A stretch of DNA of 60,063 nucleotides, taken from assembly GCA_902795975.1 (NCBI GenBank), contig CADBNE010000014.1:1-60063 (forward strand), in the 5' to 3' direction. The stretch's first letter is position 1. The number at the start of each line of letters is the position of its first letter. The notes under the pieces are model-generated. The model was given only the letters and a program-made list of their open reading frames with translations. It was not told the DNA's origin and searched no databases. The position numbers and the translations under genes are program-made. This DNA is from an uncultured Erysipelotrichaceae bacterium (GTDB taxonomy: Bacteria > Bacillota_I > Bacilli_A > RF39 > UBA660). Shown one piece after another: positions 53,316-60,063 of the stretch.

Positions 53316-54394
53316 TATTCACCAATATAATCTCTTAGTTTTCTACTACGAGATGGATGTCTTAATTTTCTTAAAGCTTTAGCTTCAATTTGTCTAATAC
53401 GCTCTCTTGTAACCCCAAACATTTGTCCAACTTCTTCAAGAGTTCTTGGTTTACCATCTTCAAGGCCAAATCTTAATCTTACTACTTTTTCTTCTCTTTC
53501 TGTTAAAGTTTCAAGTACTTGACTTATTTCATCTTTTAACATTTCATTTGTAGCAAATTCTTCTGGACTTAAACTTCTTTCATCCTTAATGAAATCTCCT
53601 AAATGTGAATCATCTTCTTCACCTATAGGTGTCTCTAAACTTACTGGATCTTGACTAATCTTATAAATTTCACGGATTTTTTCAACACTAGTATTCATCT
53701 TCTTAGCTAATTCTTCTTCAGTTGGTTCACGATTAAGTTCTAGAGTTAATTGTCTTTGTACACGTGCTAATTTATTAATTGTTTCTACCATATGTACTGG
53801 AACACGAATAGTTCTTGCTTGATCTGCTATAGCTCTTGTAATAGCTTGTCTAATCCACCATGTAGCATATGTAGAGAATTTATAACCTTTAGATACATCG
53901 AATTTATCTACAGCTTTCATTAATCCAATATTACCTTCTTGAATTAAATCTAGGAATAACATTCCACGTCCTACATATCTTTTAGCAATACTAACAACTA
54001 AACGTAAGTTAGCTTCAGCTAATGTATTTTTAGCTTCTACGTCACCTTCCATTATTCTATCTGCTAAAGCAGATTCTTCATCTAATGTAAGTAACTTAAT
54101 TTGTCCTATTTCTTTTAAATACATTCTTACTGGATCATTTATTGTTAAATCCTTAGTTAATGTATTATCATCAAGTAATAATGCTTCAGTACCACCAGTT
54201 GCTTCTTCTTCCTCAGATACTATAGCAATATTATTTTGATTAAAGGTATTATATAAATCATCTAATGAATCTGAATCTAAATCTAATCCCTTTAATGCTT
54301 TAGCTAACTCTTCATATGTGATAAATCCTTTTTCTTTACCTTGTTTAACTAACTCTTCTTTTCTTTTCTCGAAACTTTTTATTTCATCAACCAT
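53315..54394 (-). CDS. rpoD: Primary RNA polymerase sigma factor (sigma-A)
   Basis: Directs polymerase to housekeeping promoters. 359 residues, usual for the short Gram-positive form. Region 1.1 is reduced; region 1.2 ([18 protein letters not shown]), 2.1-2.4 ([37 protein letters not shown]), 3 ([13 protein letters not shown]) and 4 ([28 protein letters not shown]) are complete. The intact TTG/TATAAT-reading residues agree with the near-consensus promoters found in the window. It overlaps dnaG by 8 bases, and GAGGAG precedes the ATG. Confidence 0.97.
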   Translation of the reverse strand: MVDEIKSFEKRKEELVKQGKEKGFITYEELAKALKGLDLDSDSLDDLYNTFNQNNIAIVSEEEEATGGTEALLLDDNTLTKDLTINDPVRMYLKEIGQIKLLTLDEESALADRIMEGDVEAKNTLAEANLRLVVSIAKRYVGRGMLFLDLIQEGNIGLMKAVDKFDVSKGYKFSTYATWWIRQAITRAIADQARTIRVPVHMVETINKLARVQRQLTLELNREPTEEELAKKMNTSVEKIREIYKISQDPVSLETPIGEEDDSHLGDFIKDERSLSPEEFATNEMLKDEISQVLETLTEREEKVVRLRFGLEDGKPRTLEEVGQMFGVTRERIRQIEAKALRKLRHPSRSRKLRDYIGE

Positions 54395-56135
54395 TTAATT
54401 CACTCCTCTTTTTATATTCAATAAGTTTATCAGCTAGTGCTAATTTCTCTTCTAAATCATTAGACATAGCCAATTCACTTTCATATTTATTAACTTTATT
54501 TCTATCTCCATACTCTTTTATATTTTTTAAATAATCATTAATTGCTACTGTTTTATTATCTTCATTTAATTCAAGCATCATTATTTCACCAATAGTTTTA
54601 ACCGCTTCTTCATCTTCTCTTACTTCAGTAAGTAAATCAGCAACATCTATATAACCATTTTTCTTATAAAATGTACAGATTTGAAATCCTAAATGTCTAT
54701 AATTATCTTCTGGAATATATGTTATTTTCTTATCATATAACTCAATTGCTTCTTCATCTTTTAACATATAATAGAATAATCCATCAATTGACTTCTTATA
54801 TTTACTCTTCTTAGTAGTATTCTTAATAGTAGGAATTTCTATTTCTTCCTTAGCCTTAATCTTACTAAGTATTAAATCTTTACTAATCTTAGTTTCTTCA
54901 GCTAATCTATTAACAGTTAAATCTCTAAGTATATCATCATCTATCTTATTGATTTCATCAATCATAATTTTAACATACTTAGAAACATCTTCTACACTAT
55001 CTAAGTTAATATCTTTTTTTAATAATATTTCTTTAAACTCTAATACATCATATGCTTTAGAAAGTAATGTTCTAAATTTCTCTTCCCCATACTTTTTAAT
55101 ATATTCATCTGGGTCTAAGTTTTCAGGCAATCTAACTATCTTAGGATTAACACCTATATTTTGTAATTCTACTATAGCTGACTTAGTACCTTTTAATCCA
55201 GCTTCATCACCATCAAAACATAATATAACATTATCAGATAATCTTCTAATCAAATTAGCTTGAGATGAAGAGAATGCTGTACCCAATGTAGCAACAACAT
55301 TATTAATACCTATAGTTGATGCTCTAATAACATCCATAGGTCCTTCCATAATAATAATCTCTTTTTTCTCTCTAGCTTCTTCTTTAGCTCTATGATAATT
55401 ATATATATAATCACGTTTTTTAAATATATCTGTTTCCTTTGAATTAACATATCTATTAGTTATATCACCTTTATAGGCTCTACCATTATAACCAATAACA
55501 TGACCATTAGTATCATGTAATGGAAACATAATACGATTACGATATATATCATATATTCCATTGTCATTAGCATTAACAAGTCCACTCTTAATTAAGTCTT
55601 TATCACTATAATTCTTTTGATGTAATAATTTAGATAACATATCATATTCATCTAAAGATAAACCAATTTCAAACTTTTTAATTTCATTATCAGTTAACTC
55701 TCTAGAATATAAATACTCTTTAGCATCCTTACCAAATGTACTATTAATATTATTTTGATAAAACTTTTGACTAATATCATATATTTCATATAACTCTTTA
55801 TTTTTTTTAGGAACTGAATCATAATCATTTATTTTTATATCAAGTTCTATACCAGCTATATCCGCACACTTTTTAACCGCCTCTATAAATGATATATGTT
55901 CATAATCTTGTATAAATTTAAATACATTACCTGTAGCTCCACATGAGAAACATGTATAAATTTGTTTATCTTTGGAAACACTCATACTAGGTGAATGATC
56001 ATCATGAAATGGACATTTACCAAAATAGTTTTTTCCTCTAGTTGTTAATGCAACATAGTTAGATACAATTTCAACAATATCTACTTTGTTACGAATATCC
56101 ATAATTACTGAATTATCTATCTTAACCATACGCAT
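54387..56135 (-). CDS. dnaG: DNA primase
   Basis: Makes RNA primers at the replication fork. 582 residues. CHC2 zinc finger: CPFH (Cys-x2-His) and CFSCGATG (Cys-x2-Cys) in the first 75 residues. Toprim core: [14 protein letters not shown] and [13 protein letters not shown]. The C-terminal helicase-binding region is diverged. The start at 56135 ([14 protein letters not shown]) has GGAGAG six bases upstream; an open frame reaches 56195 but without a binding site. First gene of dnaG-rpoD-trmK. Confidence 0.96.
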   Translation of the reverse strand: MRMVKIDNSVIMDIRNKVDIVEIVSNYVALTTRGKNYFGKCPFHDDHSPSMSVSKDKQIYTCFSCGATGNVFKFIQDYEHISFIEAVKKCADIAGIELDIKINDYDSVPKKNKELYEIYDISQKFYQNNINSTFGKDAKEYLYSRELTDNEIKKFEIGLSLDEYDMLSKLLHQKNYSDKDLIKSGLVNANDNGIYDIYRNRIMFPLHDTNGHVIGYNGRAYKGDITNRYVNSKETDIFKKRDYIYNYHRAKEEAREKKEIIIMEGPMDVIRASTIGINNVVATLGTAFSSSQANLIRRLSDNVILCFDGDEAGLKGTKSAIVELQNIGVNPKIVRLPENLDPDEYIKKYGEEKFRTLLSKAYDVLEFKEILLKKDINLDSVEDVSKYVKIMIDEINKIDDDILRDLTVNRLAEETKISKDLILSKIKAKEEIEIPTIKNTTKKSKYKKSIDGLFYYMLKDEEAIELYDKKITYIPEDNYRHLGFQICTFYKKNGYIDVADLLTEVREDEEAVKTIGEIMMLELNEDNKTVAINDYLKNIKEYGDRNKVNKYESELAMSNDLEEKLALADKLIEYKKRSELNG

Positions 56136-56242
56136 CACAAACTCTCCAATAATAATATACGATAAAATATCTCGATTTCCTTTTTTTAACAACAATTTTT
56201 TTACAATTTCTCAAAAACAAAACATATTATAACACAAAAATC

Positions 56243-56269
56243 AAAAAAAAGAGAACAAAAATGTTCTCA
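56243..56269 (-). terminator. Intrinsic terminator upstream of dnaG
   Basis: Minus strand GAGAACA, TTTT, TGTTCTC followed by eight T. It does not adjoin any coding region's stop codon. Confidence 0.9.
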
Positions 56270-56326
56270 ATCTATATAAAAACGCTAATGCGATTAGCGA
56301 ACACCAATATATAAGAATACATTGTA
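56243..56326 (-). ncRNA. Candidate small RNA upstream of dnaG, about 80 nt
   Basis: The gap 56136-56394 has no gene. On the minus strand it holds a possible promoter (TTGAAT 56356-56361, 17 bases, TTATAT 56333-56338), a perfect 7-bp hairpin CGCTAAT, CGC, ATTAGCG (56283-56299), and a strong terminator (GAGAACA, TTTT, TGTTCTC, eight T; 56243-56269). A long near-palindrome (56307-56339) lies at the presumed start. It could be a free RNA, or an attenuated leader of dnaG. The promoter is less certain than the terminator. Confidence 0.45.
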
Positions 56327-56380
56327 TTCTATATATAATATGCTCAATATATTATATTCAATACTTTACTTAAGTTTACA

Positions 56381-56408
56381 AAAAAAAGAAATGATTATTT
56401 CATTTCTT
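56381..56408 (-). terminator. Terminator overlapping the end of the second tagD-like gene
   Basis: Minus strand AAGAAATGA, AATAA, TCATTTCTT then TTTTTT. The stop codon is in the loop side of the hairpin. Confidence 0.85.
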
Positions 56409-56814
56409 CGCTATTCTTTTTTTTATTATTTAAATACTCTATTATTTCATCTGTAGATACACCATCTGTTCTATCTAGATATATTACATTACAATATTCT
56501 TTTAATACCTCATATTCAGCATTACCAGCATAATCTTCACCCATTATAATAGTATCTACCTTATAATCTTTAATATCATCTATTTTATTTGTATTATTAT
56601 CCACTGGAATAACTAAATCTACATATCTTAATGCTTCCAACATATCTTTTCTTTTCTCATAACTATGAAAAGTTTCATTATGATTTAAAACATTATATTC
56701 ATCAGTTGTAAGACCAACTATTAAGTAATTACCCAATGCTTTAGCTCTTTTTAATAATCTAATATGACCATAATGCAATAAGTCAAATGTTCCATATGTT
56801 AATACCCTTCTCAT
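56395..56814 (-). CDS. TagD-like nucleotidyltransferase, divergent paralogue
   Basis: 139 residues. TYGTFDLLHYGH (HxGH) and RTDGVST are the CTP-binding motifs of the TagD/GCT family. But the typical WEQK(x)DV(I/x) segment is replaced by DNNTNKIDDIKDYK, TDEFN by TDEYN, and GSDW by GEDY. These changes are at positions that in TagD line the substrate side, so the acceptor may not be glycerol-3-phosphate (inference). Promoter 56846-56874 and its own terminator make it a single-gene unit. AAGGAG precedes the ATG. Confidence 0.85.
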   Translation of the reverse strand: MRRVLTYGTFDLLHYGHIRLLKRAKALGNYLIVGLTTDEYNVLNHNETFHSYEKRKDMLEALRYVDLVIPVDNNTNKIDDIKDYKVDTIIMGEDYAGNAEYEVLKEYCNVIYLDRTDGVSTDEIIEYLNNKKKNSEEMK

Positions 56815-56845
56815 ACTTCCAACTCCTTATTATTCTCTATAATTA

Positions 56846-56874
56846 ATATTAACATAATTTAACTTTTTATACAA
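56846..56874 (-). promoter_or_regulatory. Promoter of the second tagD-like gene
   Basis: Minus strand TTGTAT (56869-56874), 17-base spacer, TAATAT (56846-56851). Confidence 0.65.
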
Positions 56875-56876
56875 TG

Positions 56877-56902
56877 AAAAAGAATTGATAAAATCAATTC
56901 TA
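56877..56902 (-). terminator. Terminator of the third tagD-like gene
   Basis: Minus strand AGAATTGAT, TTT-like loop, ATCAATTCT then TTTTC, starting at the stop codon. Confidence 0.85.
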
Positions 56903-57331
56903 TGTATTTGGTATTTGATCTACACCATTAATTGGTTCTTGTAATCCTAAATCTCTTTTTATCTTAGTAGTTGATACACCTTCTGTTCTAGGTAAATAAG
57001 TAACTTTACATATATCTTTTAATGATTCAAACTTTTCATTACCTTCCCAATCAGAACCCATAACAACTTCATCTATTTCATACTTTATTACATCATTTCT
57101 TTTTTGATCCCAGTCATTTTCTGGAATAACTAAATCTACATATCTAATAGCCTCTAACATTTTCTTTCTTGTCTCATAATTATGATATGCTTTTTTATTT
57201 TTTATCGCATTAAATTCATCAGTTGAAACTGCTACTACTAAATAATCACCTAATGCTTTAGCCCTTCTTAATATTTCAATATGACCATAATGTAATAAAT
57301 CAAATGTTCCATATGTTAAAATTCTTCTCAT
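56900..57331 (-). CDS. tagD: Glycerol-3-phosphate cytidylyltransferase, second canonical copy
   Basis: 143 residues from the ATG at 57331 (MRRILTYGTFDLLHYGH); the frame is open 16 codons upstream but GAGGG is placed for this start. All TagD motifs are canonical: HYGH, VAVSTDEFN, YHNYETRKKMLEAIRYVD, NDWDQKRNDV, VVMGSDWEG, LPRTEGVSTTKIK. It is closer to Bacillus TagD than the 18243 copy. Its stop is close to a strong terminator. It follows the 57376 gene by ~45 bases and may share its transcript. Having two canonical copies implies different regulation or a second polyol-phosphate pathway. Confidence 0.9.
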   Translation of the reverse strand: MRRILTYGTFDLLHYGHIEILRRAKALGDYLVVAVSTDEFNAIKNKKAYHNYETRKKMLEAIRYVDLVIPENDWDQKRNDVIKYEIDEVVMGSDWEGNEKFESLKDICKVTYLPRTEGVSTTKIKRDLGLQEPINGVDQIPNT

Positions 57332-57375
57332 ACTATCCCTCTTTGCTTGTAATATATCATATTTATTTATATTAT

Positions 57376-57951
57376 TCAAATAAAATCATCCATTGCACTA
57401 TTTAATTCTTTACTATTTCTAATCATTTTTATTCTTTCTTTATTTTCAGAATATTGAGATTTAGTTAATCCCATTATAGAAAGAAAAGCTCTATCAATAT
57501 CTAAATCCATTGAATAAAATCTAATAGGTATAATAGAATCAGTACTATCATAATCTATATAAATATTCTTATTTAATTTTTTACATTCTTTTAATGTCTT
57601 TAGAAGATTAGATGCTGATGTAATCTTATAATCTAATTTAGTAGAATTATCTCTTAACATATCAAAATATACCGCTATTAAATTTTGATATTTAGCATGT
57701 ACTTCTTCTTTATTAGATGCACTATTTAATTCACTTTCATAATTTTCTTTTTCTTCCTTAGTTAAACCATATATTCTTTGATATGCAGTATCTACATCTA
57801 TATCAGCAGAATATAATCTAATTACTCCATTTTCTGAATTAAAATCAATATAAACATTTTCGTTATTCTCTTTAGCTTTCTTTAAATAATCTATAGTATT
57901 ATCTAGATTATCCATATAACTTACTTCTACTGCTTCATCAATATTCATCAT
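57376..57951 (-). CDS. Unknown protein with an internal duplication
   Basis: 191 residues, not recognised, no signal peptide. Two copies of a ~70-residue unit: residues ~18-75 (TIDYLKKAKENNENVYIDFNSENGVIRLYSADIDVDTAYQRIYGLTKEE) and ~112-175 (LLKTLKECKKLNKNIYIDYDSTDSIIPIRFYSMDLDIDRAFLSIMGLTKSQ). Shared anchors are NxxYIDFxS, RxYSxDxDxDxA and GLTKxx. Each would fold as helix-strand-strand-helix. It lies 17 bases after the Cys-rich protein gene. Function unknown. AAAGGA stands eight bases before the ATG. Confidence 0.7.
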   Translation of the reverse strand: MMNIDEAVEVSYMDNLDNTIDYLKKAKENNENVYIDFNSENGVIRLYSADIDVDTAYQRIYGLTKEEKENYESELNSASNKEEVHAKYQNLIAVYFDMLRDNSTKLDYKITSASNLLKTLKECKKLNKNIYIDYDSTDSIIPIRFYSMDLDIDRAFLSIMGLTKSQYSENKERIKMIRNSKELNSAMDDFI

Positions 57952-57968
57952 AATAATTTTCCTTTCTT

Positions 57969-58862
57969 TTATTTTCTAAATAATTTTAATATTTTAAGTA
58001 TAAATTCAAATACTCTAACTATTAAACTATTTTTTTTAGTTTCAATAACTTCTTCTGGGTCATCTTTTTTTATATTAATTACATATTCTTGTGTTTTACC
58101 ACTTTCTGCTACTACTTCAAATTTAATTTGTTTTTCACTAGTACCTAAAACCTTATCATAATCCAAATTTACTTTAGATTTTTCATCTTCTAATTCATAT
58201 CTAATATATATTTCATCAGTATATGAATCTAATCTAACTATATCACTTATATAATCATTAAATACTACATCTATATCATTTACATATACCTTAATACCAA
58301 CATTATCAGATAATCTATTAATATTTATAGTATAATCCTTTTTTGTAACCTTATCCTCAGCTATAACATTTATCTTAGTAGTATTTAATCCTTCTTTTAC
58401 TTTAAATGGAGTTTCATATTTTACAGTAGCATTCTTATGATTTGCTACAGCAGTTATAACTACCTCATTTTTATTAGTACTATATTCTATAGTATCACTT
58501 ATATTAATCTTTTCACCATTTAAAGTTAATTCTTTTAATTTAGCATCTTTACTTTTAGGTAATACTTTAACTACACTATTATTCAATATATTAGTATTAC
58601 TAGTTTTATTACTTACTTTATTTGATACCTTATTACTCTTCTTATTACTTACTTTATTGCTCTTTTTATTACTCTTTTTGTTACTAGTCTTTTTAATTAC
58701 AGGATTATTAGTACATCCTTTATGCCCAGAGCAACAACCTTTTGTACAAGATTTACATGTTTTACTCATTGTACCATCATTACATATTATATTAGCACTC
58801 ACTATACTAGGACAAATAAATATGGATAATATAAAAGTAATAATTATTTTCTTATATTTCAT
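57969..58862 (-). CDS. Secreted Cys-rich protein with NKKS repeats and a cadherin-like domain
   Basis: 297 residues. Signal peptide (KIIITFILSIFICPSIVSA). The mature N-terminus has a compact Cys/His cluster, ICNDGTMSKTCKSCTKGCC then SGHKGC, with seven cysteines, resembling short metal- or disulphide-bound CNDGTxS modules. Then a low-complexity NKKSNKVSNK linker (~60-95), a cadherin-like beta-sandwich (LKELTLNGEKINISDTIEYS to DYTININRL), a second beta-rich part, and a C-terminal hydrophobic/basic end (LIVRVFEFILKILKLFRK) that may anchor it. Related beta-sandwiches occur in the cohesin and dockerin proteins at 31345-34943. AGGAGTGAT precedes the ATG. Role: cell-surface, unknown. Confidence 0.7.
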   Translation of the reverse strand: MKYKKIIITFILSIFICPSIVSANIICNDGTMSKTCKSCTKGCCSGHKGCTNNPVIKKTSNKKSNKKSNKVSNKKSNKVSNKVSNKTSNTNILNNSVVKVLPKSKDAKLKELTLNGEKINISDTIEYSTNKNEVVITAVANHKNATVKYETPFKVKEGLNTTKINVIAEDKVTKKDYTININRLSDNVGIKVYVNDIDVVFNDYISDIVRLDSYTDEIYIRYELEDEKSKVNLDYDKVLGTSEKQIKFEVVAESGKTQEYVINIKKDDPEEVIETKKNSLIVRVFEFILKILKLFRK

Positions 58863-58896
58863 ATAATCACTCCTATAGTAAACTATCCTTATATAG

Positions 58897-58925
58897 ATTA
58901 TAAATCATAACTTAATATAAATCAA
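58897..58925 (-). promoter_or_regulatory. Promoter of the Cys-rich protein operon
   Basis: Minus strand TTGATT (58920-58925), 17-base spacer, perfect TATAAT (58897-58902). Confidence 0.7.
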
Positions 58926-58943
58926 ATATAAAAATTCTATCTA

Positions 58944-58972
58944 TTGAATATATAATATTTTTTTACTATAAT
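58944..58972 (+). promoter_or_regulatory. Promoter of the DUF2971 gene
   Basis: TTGAAT (58944-58949), 17-base spacer, perfect TATAAT (58967-58972), followed by AAGGTGA and the ATG at 58990. Confidence 0.7.
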
Positions 58973-58989
58973 TTATTTAAGGTGATTAA

Positions 58990-59679
58990 ATGAATAAGAT
59001 ATATTATAAGTATAAATCTATAAGAGATCTTATAGATTTAGATAGAATATTAGATATAATAAATAATAAAAGAATATATATGCCTAGCTTTGATGAATTA
59101 AACGATCCATTTGAATCATATCTAGTTAATTTTAATTTATCATATGCAGGAGCATCTATTGGTGAAGTAGCAGGAGAAAGACCCAGTATAATAGATGAAA
59201 TATTTAAACCATACGGAATATTATCATTAACAGATAATTGTAGAAATCAAGCAATGTGGGCTTCATACTCAAACATGTATAAAGGCATATGTTTAGGATT
59301 TGAAAACTTACCAAAAGTAAAACCTATTAAGTATATAAAACAAACTCAAAAAATACCAGAATTAAATTTAGAAGAAATAAAAATTAAAGATAAAGATATA
59401 GAAAAAATATTAATGAGTAAATATACTAATTGGAAATATGAACAAGAATATAGAATGCTATCAAAAGATAAATTCTATAACATAGAAAAACATTTAAAAT
59501 TAATTATTATAGGTCATAGAATAGATAATAATATTAAAAATATGTTATACCATGAATGTATTAAAAATAATATAGAAGTATATACTACACATATAGATTA
59601 TATAAAGAATAAAATAATTATTAAGAAATACCCTTTTAATATAGAATATGATGGTACTGAAATAGTAGATGATTTATAA
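58990..59679 (+). CDS. DUF2971 family protein
   Basis: 229 residues. The pattern YYKYKSIRDLIDLDRILDIINNKRIYMPSFDELNDPFES, then LTDNCRNQAMWASYSNMYKGICLGFE, YTNWKYEQEYRML and LIIIGHRI matches DUF2971, a family found in accessory regions and often near defence or toxin genes; its reaction is unproven. AAGGTGA precedes the ATG. It is next to a DUF1016 remnant, also a defence-associated family, so this edge of the window may enter an accessory island (inference). Confidence 0.85.
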   Translation: MNKIYYKYKSIRDLIDLDRILDIINNKRIYMPSFDELNDPFESYLVNFNLSYAGASIGEVAGERPSIIDEIFKPYGILSLTDNCRNQAMWASYSNMYKGICLGFENLPKVKPIKYIKQTQKIPELNLEEIKIKDKDIEKILMSKYTNWKYEQEYRMLSKDKFYNIEKHLKLIIIGHRIDNNIKNMLYHECIKNNIEVYTTHIDYIKNKIIIKKYPFNIEYDGTEIVDDL

Positions 59680-59710
59680 AAAAATATATAGTTAACACTA
59701 TATATTTTTT
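59678..59710. terminator. Bidirectional terminator between DUF2971 and DUF1016 genes
   Basis: AAAATATATAGT, loop TAAC, ACTATATATTTT, with A and T runs either side. Confidence 0.8.
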
Positions 59711-60063
59711 ATTATATACTCTCTAGATATTATTCTATTATCAGAACAATATTTAATTATATATTTATTATCTTGTTTACATATAATACTACCTACTGTA
59801 TCATTTTCTTCAATTGTTTTTATATTTTCATCAATATTTTTTAAAGATAATAATTCTCTATAATGACTCCAACACAAAATTGAACCCAGCGGGTTCAATT
59901 TTTCATTACTGAACACTTCAAAAAATTTTCTCACTCCATAAAGAGTTCTTTCATTATACTTTTTACCAACTTCAACCATTAGTTTCTCTGAATACTGTTT
60001 AATTATATTTTTACCATACTCTTTACCAGCTTCACTTAAAAGTTTTCCTATTTCATAATAAAC
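59698..60063 (-). pseudogene. DUF1016 (YhcG-like) fragment lacking its nuclease part; 5' end outside window
   Basis: The frame has no stop up to the right edge, so the gene starts outside. The first 28 visible codons (VYYEIGKLLSEAGKEYGKNI) and the ORF that follows read as the DUF1016 N-terminal domain: SEKLMVEVGKKYNERTLYGVRKFFEVF and CWSHYRELLSL. In full-length YhcG (about 340 residues) a PDDEXK nuclease domain follows. Here only TVGSIICKQDNKYIIKYCS and a short end remain, as if the middle ~150 residues, including the catalytic core, had been lost by an in-frame deletion. It ends at a normal stop and terminator. Probably a decayed or reduced copy; a short functional relative is possible. Confidence 0.6.

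Overview
The window is a very AT-rich, low-GC Gram-positive chromosome segment, with most genes on the minus strand. TGA is used as a stop (for example at 40051-40053) and tryptophan is TGG, so the code is standard. Wall teichoic acid genes, SecDF, SigA, a RelA-type stringent factor and Bacillus-like gene order point to the Bacilli side of the Bacillota. The many short, AT-biased proteins, and the presence of sporulation-named genes without a sporulation locus, suggest an uncultured gut lineage such as RF39-like Bacilli or another Mollicutes relative. The lineage is an inference; no rRNA is present.

Layout. 1-1797: 3' part of a membrane protein ending in 35-residue acidic repeats. 1892-12293: aspS, small proteins, hisS, a permease, dtd, relA, secDF, comN. 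12361-15131: a SpoVB-type flippase, a LysM-like protein and folD. This order (aspS/hisS, dtd, relA, secDF, comN, spoVB) mirrors Bacillus subtilis. 15283-30546: envelope polymer locus with ABC exporter (tagG/tagH), tagD, two CDP-glycerol transferases, glycosyltransferases, an MBOAT/DHHW O-acylation pair, a GtrB-like enzyme, a GtrA-GT2-TagF three-domain fusion, and tagO. A large structured RNA (about 590 nt, own promoter, closing helix and terminator) lies inside this locus at 17546-18166.

31345-34943 holds a two-gene unit: a secreted N-acetylglucosaminidase ending in a canonical dockerin, followed 8 bases later by a membrane-anchored protein starting with a cohesin-like domain. This looks like a minimal cohesin-dockerin system for tethering a wall hydrolase. 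35044-41253: a predicted zinc peptidase, rsmD, ylbE, ylbD, a GH25 lysozyme and two flavoproteins. 41334-41411: a short independent RNA. 41455-49719: parC, parE, mutS and the YlbL protease. 49861-52648: a repeat-rich membrane protein, YlbJ and YqfQ. 52665-56135: trmK, rpoD (sigA), dnaG, the classical macromolecular synthesis order. 56243-60063: a small RNA candidate, two more tagD-like genes, a protein with an internal duplication, a Cys-rich surface protein, a DUF2971 gene and a DUF1016 remnant running off the window.

How the genes work together. TagO would start a lipid-linked polymer, TagB/TagF and TagD would build a polyglycerol-phosphate chain, and TagGH would export it. GtrA/GtrB-type enzymes and the MBOAT/DHHW pair would decorate surface glycans. 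The dockerin hydrolase and GH25 lysozyme would remodel the wall. Promoters near the consensus (TTGACA, 17-base spacer, TATAAT) and intrinsic terminators are very clear. Many terminators contain the stop codon of the gene they end.
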